Below are positions 7,931 through 17,509 of a DNA stretch of 64,000 nucleotides, piece after piece. The stretch is from Pycnococcus provasolii (taxonomy: Eukaryota; Chlorophyta; Pseudoscourfieldiophyceae; Pseudoscourfieldiales; Pycnococcaceae): the NCBI GenBank assembly GCA_938743325.2, contig OW568892.1:1-64000 (forward strand), given 5' to 3'. Positions within the stretch are counted from its first letter, which is position 1; each line of letters opens with the position of its first letter. Below the pieces are notes generated by a model. It did not search any database, was not told where the DNA came from, and saw only the letters and a program-made list of their open reading frames with translations. The translations under genes and the position numbers were made by a program.

Positions 7931-9809
7931 CTACGTCTCGTCATCTAAAAGGTAATCCGATTGGTCATCAAGTGCAAACTGCATAGCAAAAAAAAAAAAG
8001 ATGAACAGTCTGATGCCTCACCTTTTGCACATTAGGTCTCACGCGCTCCCGCAGCGCCGCCTCGCTGCGCACAGCAACCACCATGCCTCGAGCTGCTTGC
8101 TCTCCGCGCTCGCTGCGCTTTCTGGTCCTTAGCCTATTTCGCATGTTCTGGAGAGAGAGAGTGTGTGTGTGAAGTTTTTGTCAGAAAAAAAAAGTTGTGG
8201 TATCGCGCACATTCATCACAATCAAAGGGTAATTGAGGTGATGACTCAACACTTAAAATGCGCCTTCCAATTCAATTTTTGCCCACTGGGGCTCTGCATG
8301 CTAACTGAGCGACCAAGGCCTTGAGCCATGCAGAGATTGCAACAATTGGGCAAAAAGTTCAGCCAAAACAAAAAAATAGGGGGAAAAAAAATCTGATGGC
8401 GCACCTGATACTCGGCGAACTCAGTGAACGCGGGGGTAATCATAGCAGCCGCCACCTGAGCCAGAGGGGTTGCAATTTGGACTCCTGGTTCGTTAGTTTT
8501 GAGGGGTGAATACCTGTGAGAGGAAATCATTGTGGCATGTCGCGCAACATTCATCGCCTCTCCTCCGAGGATAAAAAATGTCGGATGCTGCTAGTCATAC
8601 AACCTTCTGTAATCTGTCCGTCATGCGTAATGTCATACGATGGAAGCCATTGTATGACTGAAGTCGGCCATCTAATTAGTGAATTTGTTTGGAAAAAAAT
8701 CCTTCCAGCAACTCCGCACGCACACCGTCACCAAAAATACAGGATTCTCAAACATACCTGGTGTGACAGGAAGGGGAAAAAAGGTTAGTATTGTTGTTGA
8801 AAACACACAGAATGATTTCGCATATTCTTCCAAATCAAACGAATCAAATGCTCAGGACTTCTTAGAGGGTTATTTTTGAAAATGTCTTCAGCAGATCGTG
8901 ATCCTCGGAGGATTGACAGATATTCAAAATTTTTCATCTTTGCATCGTCGACGCGAATACTTCCTCTCGGAGAGTCCCGTATGCATCACTTGGATCAGAC
9001 GGCACTTCCTATTCGAACGGAAATGAAAAATTCCGTCCGCATTTCGGGTAATATTCTTCGTCATTGAGGCGTCGCCACAATTCAGAACACACACACACAC
9101 AAAAAAAAAAAAAGACCGTCGCACCTTGTTTGTTTTTGCTTTCTGTGGCAGAGAGACACCCAGCAAATCGGTAGTCGGCATACCTATTGTTATATGTGTA
9201 AAATAAAGCACAGTTAGTGAGACGTCAAGTTCAGATATGTTATTGCCGGAAAACGGCACAAGCTTGGCACTGAATAAAAATCAGCCAGCCTGTTTCCTAT
9301 CATAAATAGACAAAAGCATTTGCTATAAGCTCAACACTAGCAGCCAGGGTCATGGGCCGTGGCCTACCCTGGCCGTGGCAGGAAGGCTCGTATGTAAAAT
9401 CCACCCCAAAATCAAATGAAAAAATCATATGGCATACCTTTTTCCTGTTTGAGTTGTTTTGTTTGCGGCTTGGATTAGACACGAAATGGCGACGAGGGAA
9501 ACAGCGCTCACAACGCAACACGGAATATGCTCGCAAAACTTGCTCTCGCTCATGTAATTGGGACCCAGTCATGTGCACGGCAAATAAAAAAACATTCAGC
9601 ACAGCGGGCCCGGGGTAGGAATATGAGCTGATTGCGCACACCACATACGCCACATACATACCTGTGTAGTAAGAAAATTGTGCCAACAGACAGGTCAGCA
9701 ATCAAGCGAACGGAGTTGTATTTGTCGCACAGCGCTGGTTTGAGATTGGCCGTAAAGGATTGGCTTTGGGAGACGAAGTCTCAACCGCAGCCGATTGTGA
9801 ATTGTTCAT
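7931..9809 (-). CDS. Intron-dense gene of unknown function, proposed 7 exons, 158 aa
   Basis: Proposed exons on the minus strand: 9731-9809, 9640-9661, 9125-9183, 8724-8757, 8405-8513, 8022-8147, 7931-7978. Phases agree at every junction and total 159 codons, ATG to TAG. The last two exons are best: acceptor CTCTCTCTCCAG at 8148, donor GTGAGG at 8021, a 43-bp intron with a T-run, then FALDDQSDYLLDDET and stop. Five of six donors begin GTGCG. CTAAC/CTGAC branch-like words lie upstream of several acceptors. The C-terminal half is basic (RLRTRKRSERGEQ). I do not recognise the protein. The 22-bp exon and the start are the weakest points; an upstream exon reaching 9911 is possible. Confidence 0.45.
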
Positions 9810-10932
9810 CTCCACTCCCCGTGACGCCTTGAAGACAATGAATGAAAAACAGCCAGCAAAGCAACGCCTAGGAAGAAGATTTTTTTTTTTCCCGCGGCAA
9901 GCTCGTCGTACCTGTGATTGTTGTCACGTGTTGGCGTAAGATTTTGAGGTATCAAGCCAAAAAGCAAAGACATGTTGTTCTGCACCTACCTTAGTTTTGA
10001 CCAAAAAAAAAGCAAAAGGCGTGGTTCAGAGCGAAACCACCACCGCCATTAAACAGAGGGGGTTTTCATCTGCTTGTGTGAAGGTGTTGGTGTACAGCGT
10101 CTTTCGTTAGTCGCTTGCATGAACTTTTGTTGCTATCATCACGAGCATCTGCTGCGCCGTGTAGACATGAAAATATTCACAGACCATCGGATATGGCAAA
10201 AAAAAGTGATTCCGGTGCCGAGCTTTTCCTCACACAAATAGGCTTCAAACCCTTTGTCCGTAGAGGGAGCTCTGTAGTTTTCGTCCTGTGCCCTTGCGTC
10301 GCCGCATCCGATGTCCGACGCAAACGACGTAACGCCCAAAACAGCAACATCAAAACGCAACGCGGTGCACGCAGTTCCCTTCGTTGCGTACCTTTTTTCG
10401 GTGCATAGTTGACGACGTCGACCACGCTTGCACGCACGGACTCTGCTCGCTCACAGATACGTCAGCGGAGACCTGTGACGGAAGTGCGGCCCATGGCGCG
10501 GGTCCCGTTCCATTTCTGTCTTCTGTTGTGTTGTGTTGTTGTTGTTGTTGTTGTGGCGCCGCCACAGGGCCCGGGGGGGAAGGGAAGGGAAGGGAGGGGG
10601 GGGATACCGGTAGGGTAAAGGACCACCCAGAGCTCCCCGAGCCCTAAAGGTAACCCCGAGCCCTAACCCCTAAACGGCGAGGCGCGTGGGAAGGGAAAGA
10701 AAAGGAAGGGAACGGGAGGGAAGGGGAAATCGAAGAAAAGCGAAAAGTAGCTTCTTAGGTTTCGTTTCCCCCCCTTTCCCTCTCCCTCTCCCTCTGACCC
10801 TCTCCCCTCCCCCGCCATACATATCTCCTATAAGCACGTTGAAAGGCAACAAACAAGCCTCTCGCACACTGCACACAAGCGCACAAGCACGCAGCAAGCA
10901 CACACTGCTGTGCCTCTGAAACCTCGTATTAT
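9810..10932. other. Gap upstream of the MZT2-like gene
   Basis: No confident gene. Minus-strand ORFs between 10139 and 10565 have some coding look (one starts MLLFWALRRLRR at 10348) and could be 5' exons of the intron-dense gene, but I could not connect them by splice sites and phase. From 10565 onward come G-runs, A/G-rich tracts and telomere-like words (CCCTAAAGGTAACCCC, CCCTAACCCCTAAA at 10641-10674). Confidence 0.4.
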
Positions 10933-11019
10933 ATGGCACACACGCCTTCCGCGGAAAGTATGCGCACGACAGCTTCAACCTCACTACAGATGTTACAACG
11001 ACACGCACTCACGCTCACC

Positions 11020-11050
<31 letters not shown>

Positions 11051-11236
11051 TTTAATCAACTAGCCAAGGCGCAGCTGAAGGAGCTCAGCACGCTCGCCGG
11101 CGTGCCGCTTAGAGACGACGTATTCGACGCACTCGTAGAACTCACGTACTTGGACATTGTACCGACAGCAATCAGCCAAGTGGTGGCGTCGCTCTGCAAA
11201 AAGGCGAACGCCGTCGCGCGTTCTCCGGGTGCGTGA
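10933..11236 (+). CDS. MZT2: MZT2/MOZART2-like gamma-tubulin complex protein, 65 aa
   Basis: Two exons: 10933-10957 (MAHTPSAE) and 11064-11236, joined across an intron with donor GTATGC and acceptor AATCAACTAG that contains a (CA)n tract. Total 66 codons with stop. The main exon encodes QLKELSTLAGVPLRDDVF, then ALVELTYLDIVPTAISQVV-SLC. This matches the short helical core of MOZART2 (ELYELAQ-AG---DPDVFKILVDLLKLNVAPLAV-QML). MZT2 binds gamma-tubulin complex proteins and helps recruit the complex to spindle poles. It lacks the long C-terminal tail of animal MZT2. Without the splice, the frame would read through a His-Thr repeat. Confidence 0.65.
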
Positions 11237-11328
11237 GGCCACCGCAAAACAAACAAAACAAAAAACAAAAAACAAAAAACTTCATAAACCACCACCGCCA
11301 CCACCACCACCATTCAAATCCTTTCATA

Positions 11329-12627
11329 ATGGCAGCATCGGCAGTCTTCGTGCTGGACGCCAAGGGGAAGCCCATCATTTCGCGAGACTTTCGAGGCGAG
11401 GTGGCGTACAGCTGCGTGGAGCGCTTCAACATGCGCGTCGCGGAGATGGAGAGCGAGAATATCCCCGTGCCTCCCATCTTCCTCGAAGAAGAAGTTTCGT
11501 TCTGCCACATAAGTCACAACAACGTTGTGCTTCTCGCCGTGTGCTCGGACAACTCGAATGCCATGTCCGTGCTTCTGTTCCTTCACAAGCTCGTGGACGT
11601 CTTCAAGCACTACTTCGAGGAGCTCGAGGAGGAGAGCATACGCGACAACTTTGTCATCGTCTACGAGCTGCTCGACGAGGTGATGGATCACGGGTACCCT
11701 CAGTACACCGAGGCGCGCATCTTGAGCGAGTTCATCAAGACTGACGCGCACAAGATGGAGGTTGTCGCGAAGCCTCCGATGGCGGTGACGAACGCCGTCA
11801 GCTGGCGCAGCGAGGGAATCAAGTACGCGAAGAACGACGCATTCTTGGATGTTGTCGAGAGCGTTAACCTCACGGTGAACAGCAGTGGAAGTGTCGTGCG
11901 CAGCGAGGTGAACGGCGCTCTGAAGATGCGAACGTATCTGAGCGGCATGCCAGAGTGCAAGCTCGGCCTGAATGACAAGGTGCTGTTCGACGCGCAGGGG
12001 CGTGGCGGAGGTTCAGGAAAGAACAAGGCGATCGACCTCGACGATATCAAGTTTCACCAGTGCGTTCGCCTTTCTCGCTTCGAGAACGATCGCACGATTT
12101 CGTTCATTCCGCCGGATGGCGCATTCGACTTGATGACATACCGCCTAACGACGCAGGTGAAACCGCTCATCTGGGTCGAGGTGAAAGTAGAGAGGCACTC
12201 GCGTACGCGCATCGAGTACCTCGTCAAGGCGCGGAGCCAATTCAAGGATCGAAGCACGGCGCGCAACGTCGAGATTCTCCTTCCCGTCCCACCGGATGCC
12301 ACCACCCCAGCCGTGCGCACGACGAACGGCAACGCGACGTACGCACCAGAGAAGGAGGCGCTCATCTGGAAAATCAACAGTTTTCCGGGAGGGAAGGAGT
12401 TTTTGCTGCGGTGCAAGTACGGCCTGCCGAGCGTCTCAGCATCGGACGAGGATGGCGTTCCCGCTGCGCGCAAGCCTCCCGTTCAGGTGAAGTTTGAAAT
12501 CCCGTACTTCACCGTCAGCGGCATCCAGGTGCGCTATCTTAAGGTGATTGAGAAGAGCGGGTACACCGCTCTGCCTTGGGTGCGCTACATCACCGTCGCT
12601 GGCAACTACGAAATCAGATTTCAGTAA
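11329..12627 (+). CDS. AP1M: AP-1 clathrin adaptor complex, mu subunit (432 aa)
   Basis: Medium subunit of the AP-1 adaptor, which sorts cargo at the trans-Golgi network and endosomes and binds YxxPhi signals. The N-terminal longin-like half contains VVDVFKHYF-type sequence (LVDVFKHYFEELEEESIRDN) and VYELLDEVMDHGYPQ. The C-terminal mu-homology domain (about 160-432) has SGMPECKLGLNDKVL, FHQCVRLSRFENDRTISFIP and SGIQVRYLKVIEKSGY. All of these are nearly identical to land-plant AP1M. Length is normal. Start is the ATG at 11329. A TGTAA poly(A)-like signal, as used by green algae, lies about 50 bp downstream. Intronless here. Confidence 0.97.
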   Translation: MAASAVFVLDAKGKPIISRDFRGEVAYSCVERFNMRVAEMESENIPVPPIFLEEEVSFCHISHNNVVLLAVCSDNSNAMSVLLFLHKLVDVFKHYFEELEEESIRDNFVIVYELLDEVMDHGYPQYTEARILSEFIKTDAHKMEVVAKPPMAVTNAVSWRSEGIKYAKNDAFLDVVESVNLTVNSSGSVVRSEVNGALKMRTYLSGMPECKLGLNDKVLFDAQGRGGGSGKNKAIDLDDIKFHQCVRLSRFENDRTISFIPPDGAFDLMTYRLTTQVKPLIWVEVKVERHSRTRIEYLVKARSQFKDRSTARNVEILLPVPPDATTPAVRTTNGNATYAPEKEALIWKINSFPGGKEFLLRCKYGLPSVSASDEDGVPAARKPPVQVKFEIPYFTVSGIQVRYLKVIEKSGYTALPWVRYITVAGNYEIRFQ

Positions 12628-13035
12628 CGAACTGCTCGTGTCGTGTTGCTTCTTTCTTTCGACGCACGTGGTGACTTTGTAACGGTTTCGTCCAAACCAA
12701 AAAAGTGGTGTTGTTGTGCCCCTTCTCTCCCCCCCACCTTCGAAGACGGGGAATCGAAGACGGGGATCCCCTAATTTCCCAAGGAGCTTCTTTAGGACAA
12801 AATATTGAGGGCTACGACGGATCCCCAATACCTTCCTGTTCCTCTCCCAGGGCGCCTATCGGAGGAATCTGATCCATAGCAGGCTCGAGCGGTTGTGCGG
12901 TGCTGGGTGTGCGACGGTCGAACTCTCCTCCCCCCCCCTTTCCACACGGCCCGGGGACCGACCCTGGGACCAGGTGGGGAAGGGAGGGCCCTCCCTCCCC
13001 ACACCCCAGGTGGGCCAGTCCGAGCAGGCGGGGGC
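12628..13035. other. Intergenic region between AP1M and starch synthase
   Basis: Contains the 3' end of AP1M and the putative starch synthase promoter. GAAGACGGGGATCCCC-like words occur at 12755-12770, with a repeat of GGATCCCC at about 12820. A related GAAGACGGAGATCCCC lies at 20599 upstream of the lumen-protein gene, so this may be a shared promoter word. No gene seen. Confidence 0.4.
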
Positions 13036-15231
13036 ATGGCGGCGCACACGACAACGCAAATGCAACTCCAGCAAAACTCCTACTACAAAACGCACAACCG
13101 CACACAGCACCCGTACAGAAGGATGTACAAACACGCACACGCACACGCACACGCACGCACGCAAACACAACACGCCACGGCAAAGCAGCGCGCGCTCGTC
13201 GTCGTGCACGCGAGCAACGCCGAGGAAGATCGCATTCTCGCGGACCTCGAACGACTCAGGAAGGAAAACGACGAACTCGCGTCAATCGTCATCGGTTCCG
13301 AGGGGGAAGAGTCCAAGACGCTCAGACAGGCGGCGGAGGCGGGCGCCAAGGCTGCCGCAGCGGCGAAGCAGCAGTTAGCCTCCGTGCAACCGGAGGCGGA
13401 ACAACAACCTTCCGTGGAATCATTCTTGGGAGGGAAGGACGTGAACAACGTGAACAACGCAGCCATAAAGGCGGAGGCGTTGCCCACACAAAACTCCGCC
13501 GTCAACAACAGCACGGCAGTCACGGCTGACAGCAACAATGCCACAGCCGACTCTGCTCCCGATTCCGCCGCCAAACCCGCAACTACGGGCATAAATTTCC
13601 CTCCTCCACCAGCCACAAAGCATCCATCCATGACAGGGATGCCGGCAAAGAATCTCGAGGTCGCAGAAAAACCACGCGCAATCGTGTTCGTTGCATCCGA
13701 AGCGGCGCCCTTCTCAAAGACAGGTGGGCTCGGAGACGTCGCAGGCGCGCTACCGCGTGCCCTTGCCGCACGTGGACACCGTGTCATGGTCGTCTCGCCG
13801 CGCTACCAGCGTGGAGAGGGTCTCGACGAGGCGATCGGTGAGGCGAACGATACGGGGGTCGTGGCGAACTTGGTCTTGGGCACCTCAGGTGCCCACGACG
13901 TTCGCTTCTTCCACACTTACAAAGGTGACGTGGACTGGGTATTCGCCGACCACCTGTCGTTCCAACGACCGGGCACACTTTACGGCGACGAACACGGCAC
14001 GTACGGCGATAACCAGTTCCGCTTCGCGCTGCTTAGCCTTGCAGCGTGCGAGGCGGCGCTCACGTTGCCACTTCCCGACTCGTCTCCGGACTTTCCCACG
14101 TACGGCGAGGACGTCGTTTTCATCGCCAACGACTGGCACGCGTCGCTCGTCCCCATCTACATCGCGAGCAAGTACCGTCCTCACGGCGTCTTCATGCGCG
14201 CTCGCTCGCTTCTTGTGATCCACAACTTGATGCACCAGGGCATCGAGCCTTCTACGACATTCGAAACGCTCGGCGTTCCTGGCGATTGGTACCCGGCGGT
14301 GGATTTTGTGTTTCCCGAGCACATGCGCGCGCACGAACTCGACAAGGGCGAGTGCGTCAACCTTCTGAAGGGTGCCATTGCCACGTGCGATCGCATCGTC
14401 ACCGTAAGCACGGGCTTCGCGTGGGAGATCACCACGCCCGAGGGTGGCTTCATGCTCGACCATATGCTTCGCAGCCGACAGTTCCAGCTAGGCGGAGTGA
14501 CGAATGGGATTGACGAGGACGAATGGAACCCTGCGGACGACCCCGACATCGAGGCTGGGTACGACGACAAGGACATGTCCGGCAAGGCGACTTGCAAGGC
14601 GGCTCTGCAGAGAGAGCTCGGCCTTCCGGAGGATCAATACGTCCCTCTCGTGGGATTCATCGGGCGACTCGATCCGCAGAAGGGTCCTGATCTCGTACGC
14701 GACTCGCTCGACTTTCTCGTGCGCAGCCTTGGATGCCAGGTGGTGGTGCTCGGCTCAGGCCTGAGCGAATTCGAGGAATGGATGCGTTGGGCAGAGACGG
14801 AATATCCGAGCCACTTCCGCGGTCACGTCGGATTCAGCGTTCAGCGAGCGCACCGCATCACCGCCGGTGTGGACATCCTGCTGATGCCGAGCCGCTTCGA
14901 ACCATGTGGGCTTAACCAGCTCTACGCCATGCGATATGGCACGGTTCCCGTCGTGCATGCCACCGGCGGACTGCGCGACACGGTGGAGGATTACAACCCG
15001 TTTGCGCGTGGCGGCACACTGGGTAGCGGCACGGGCTGGACGTTCGCGCCACCCTCGAATGAAGCCTTGCAGTCTGCGATGCAGACAGCTGTGATGACGT
15101 ACCGTGAACACCCGGACGCGTGGAAGGAAATCATGCGACGTGGCATGCGCATGGATCATGGATGGCGCGAGGCTGCTCGTCAGTACGAGCAAATTGTGGA
15201 GTGGACATTGATGGACCCGCCGTATGCATGA
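13036..15231 (+). CDS. Starch synthase, ADP-glucose-dependent, plastid (731 aa)
   Basis: Elongates alpha-1,4-glucan from ADP-glucose (GT5 family, GT-B fold). The glucan-synthase N-terminal domain begins near residue 215 with IVFVASEAAPFSKTGGLGDV; the KTGGL lysine is about residue 228. The second conserved motif, SRFEPCGLNQLYAMRYGT, starts at about 619, followed by STGGL-type TGGLRDTV. Residues 1-50 are His/Thr-rich and compatible with a plastid transit peptide. Residues 60-80 form a short coiled coil (ADLERLRKENDEL), and 100-200 is an Ala/Asn-rich linker. The catalytic part looks most like soluble synthases of the SSI/SSII type. ATG at 13036 chosen as first Met in frame. Intronless. Confidence 0.95.
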   Translation: MAAHTTTQMQLQQNSYYKTHNRTQHPYRRMYKHAHAHAHARTQTQHATAKQRALVVVHASNAEEDRILADLERLRKENDELASIVIGSEGEESKTLRQAAEAGAKAAAAAKQQLASVQPEAEQQPSVESFLGGKDVNNVNNAAIKAEALPTQNSAVNNSTAVTADSNNATADSAPDSAAKPATTGINFPPPPATKHPSMTGMPAKNLEVAEKPRAIVFVASEAAPFSKTGGLGDVAGALPRALAARGHRVMVVSPRYQRGEGLDEAIGEANDTGVVANLVLGTSGAHDVRFFHTYKGDVDWVFADHLSFQRPGTLYGDEHGTYGDNQFRFALLSLAACEAALTLPLPDSSPDFPTYGEDVVFIANDWHASLVPIYIASKYRPHGVFMRARSLLVIHNLMHQGIEPSTTFETLGVPGDWYPAVDFVFPEHMRAHELDKGECVNLLKGAIATCDRIVTVSTGFAWEITTPEGGFMLDHMLRSRQFQLGGVTNGIDEDEWNPADDPDIEAGYDDKDMSGKATCKAALQRELGLPEDQYVPLVGFIGRLDPQKGPDLVRDSLDFLVRSLGCQVVVLGSGLSEFEEWMRWAETEYPSHFRGHVGFSVQRAHRITAGVDILLMPSRFEPCGLNQLYAMRYGTVPVVHATGGLRDTVEDYNPFARGGTLGSGTGWTFAPPSNEALQSAMQTAVMTYREHPDAWKEIMRRGMRMDHGWREAARQYEQIVEWTLMDPPYA

Positions 15232-15339
15232 CGTACGCATAGCAGTAATGAAAAAAAAACGGCTTTTGTCAGTTTACAAGTGTTCTTATCTTTTTTTAGC
15301 TTCTTCTGTGTTTTTTTTTGGAACCTTTTCTCTTCTGAG

Positions 15340-16127
15340 CTACGACTGGCTCATCGTCGAGAGCGTCTCATCACGATGCTCTGCACCTGCGGTGACGTTG
15401 TACGAAGCGCCAATGAAGCAGTCCCTGATATTAGCTTGCTCCTGAACGGTGACGTCGGAGCATATGACACTGTTCTGAACCACGCAGCCATCACCAATGT
15501 TAACGTGGTTGTGAACCACCGAGTTGGAAATCTTGACGCCATTCCCAATCACGCAGTGCGTTCCGATGACAGACTTCTTCACGCTGCACTTGTCTCCAAA
15601 GCGACTTCCTGCGCCCACGACGCTTCCTGCACCCAGGACGGTTCTCTGACCCATCTCCACGCTCGTATCCTCGATGTAGCTGTCCACATGGCCCTTCGCG
15701 CCAGTCTCGATGACGTACTTTTTCAAGTGCTCCGCGAGGCGAACCGCCTCGCCCGTCACGTCGCGGTTCGCCTCGGCGTACGTCGTAAGTGTGCAAATAC
15801 GCTGGCAGTACCCTCTTCCGTCCATCGCCTCCGCTGTTGGCGGTGCATCCTCGCCGTACACGAAAGCACAGCACGGAGCGCCTACTCCGCCGTGCTGGCC
15901 GAGTGCATGCGATCCGCTCATCAAAGATGAGCCCTTGACGAGCGAGGGAGGCAGGCTATCGGAAGACGATCGCAAGAGGTGGTCTCGTCCTTTCGTCTGC
16001 TGTGGGGACGGTGGGGTATTTTGAAGGTGTGGATGGTGGTGAGGGTGGTGGCTGTGCTGCTGCTGACTGCCATGAGCAGCACCAGTACCAGCGCTTCCGC
16101 CGCCGCCACTGCCGCCGCCGCCGCCGC

Positions 16128-16158
<31 letters not shown>

Positions 16159-17088
16159 GCCCTCGACTTCCATTGTCTCCGGCACGCTCGACAGCGAGCT
16201 CTCACGACGGTGAAGAAACTTGTGCGACACCTCGTGAGTTGTCGCGTCTGCAGCCAGTCCGACAACGCCAGCGGCGTTGTCAAATTGCCTCGCAACGAGC
16301 GCTGGAATCAGCTGACTTTGCACGTCTGAGATGTTCGCGGCACCCGGCGCGTCACCCAACAAGGCGTCGGTCATTGCCGCGGAGCTCAAGCAGTACATCT
16401 GAGCGTCGTCCAAGTCCGTTCGCACTACCATCGACTCGCATGCCCACATGGCACGTCGGCTTACGTCCAGCTCGCGCTCAACGGACGTGCACGGCTCAAA
16501 GTGCACGACACGCCTCGTTCCCGCGACATCCCCGATCCCGACAAACATCGCACCCTGCGCCTTGAGCGCTCTCTTGAAAGCCTTTTCGTCCGGCGGCTGG
16601 TTCGGCTTCGCGGCTGCACTTCGGCTGTACAGCAGGCACGTCGACGCCGCGGCGGCGACTCTGTGCGTGGCGCAGAGCGCCAGCACGGATACGTCCGTGA
16701 GCAGGTCGCCTGACACCAACAAGACCTCAGGCGACGTGATCCTTCCGTGCTTGACGAGCAGGCGCAGCGCATCGGCCGACCCAAACTCCTCGGGCACGGC
16801 GACCACCTCGACGTTCATGGCACCAGGATACTTCTCCGAGACCCACCCTGCGACAGACTCCGCATCGGCGGCTCCCGCGACGACGACAAGCGCGGACGCG
16901 AATCCCGCCCGTTCGAGTGCCGAGAGCGGGTACGCGATGAGCGTTTCGTTCGCGACGGGAAGGAGCGCCTTGGCGGAGTTGTCGAGCAGAGGCGCGAGCG
17001 CATCCTGCTGCTTGGTCGGTGGTTTTGCGTACGTGACGATCGCCTGGAACATGTGCGTCCCATGGCTGGCGTGTGCTCTCGTGCCCAT
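15340..17088 (-). CDS. EIF2B3: Translation initiation factor eIF2B subunit gamma (582 aa)
   Basis: Part of the guanine-nucleotide exchange factor that recharges eIF2 with GTP. The nucleotidyltransferase-like N-terminal domain has AKALLPVANETLIAYPLSAL and LLVSGDLLTDV, typical of the gamma subunit, and lacks a canonical sugar-nucleotide GG-TRL loop. The C-terminal left-handed beta-helix has hexapeptide repeats (VLGAGSVVGAGSRFG, SVIGTHCVIGNGVKISNS, NIRDCFIGASYNV). Between them is a Gly/Ser/His-rich insertion of about 90 residues encoded by a (CCG)n-rich tract at 16098-16165. Start ATG 17088 (MGTRAHA); the ATG at 17052 (MFQAIV) matches the usual start better and may be the true one. Divergent from DHDPS. 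Confidence 0.93.
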
Positions 17089-17167
17089 GGCTGACAAGCT
17101 GACACTATCGTACGACGACACGGAGCAGGAGCAGAGAAGGAGGAGGAGGGGGAAAACGCTGGCGGCG

Positions 17168-17205
17168 CTAACCCTAGCCCTAACCCTAACCACTCTACCC
17201 TAACC
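17168..17205 (+). repeat. Telomere-like boxes in a divergent promoter
   Basis: CTAACCCTAGCCCTAACCC followed by TACCCTAACC, about 80 bp upstream of the eIF2B-gamma start and 300 bp upstream of DHDPS. It resembles plant telo-boxes, which are enriched near genes of the translation apparatus. A pyrimidine-rich CCCTT tract follows at 17360-17405. Confidence 0.6.
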
Positions 17206-17509
17206 GGGATGTGTGCGGGGCCGGAAATTATTCCGAGGGTGCAAGGAGGACCTGCAAGGAGGGTGGTATACCAAAATTGGTCCCGTTTTCCCCTTTCCCA
17301 GTCCGTCCCGCCTTGCCGCCGCCACTGCGAAAGCAATGCCTCGTGCCGCTCCTCCGCGCACCCTTCCCCTTGCCCTTCCCCTTCCCCTTTTCCCTTTCCC
17401 TTTTCCTGTTTCAGGGTTCACGCACGCGGGCCCAAACACCACCGGACTGCCGTCTCCTCCGCACTTCCACAGCACAACACACAACCTCGCCTCGCCTCGC
17501 ACGCAAGCG

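Noticed and set aside
8288-8335. tRNA-like sequence around GCTAACTGAGCGACC
   Set aside because: Some words resemble a tRNA D-arm, but no acceptor, anticodon and T-arm combination could be drawn.
8405-8513. Serine hydroxymethyltransferase exon
   Set aside because: TPAFTEFAEYQ resembles the SHMT segment before a common intron, but the flanking exons do not continue the SHMT sequence.
10910-11236. Single-exon 108-aa ORF containing a His-Thr repeat
   Set aside because: It reads through the (CA)n intron and starts without support; the two-exon MZT2-like model explains the same 3' part better.
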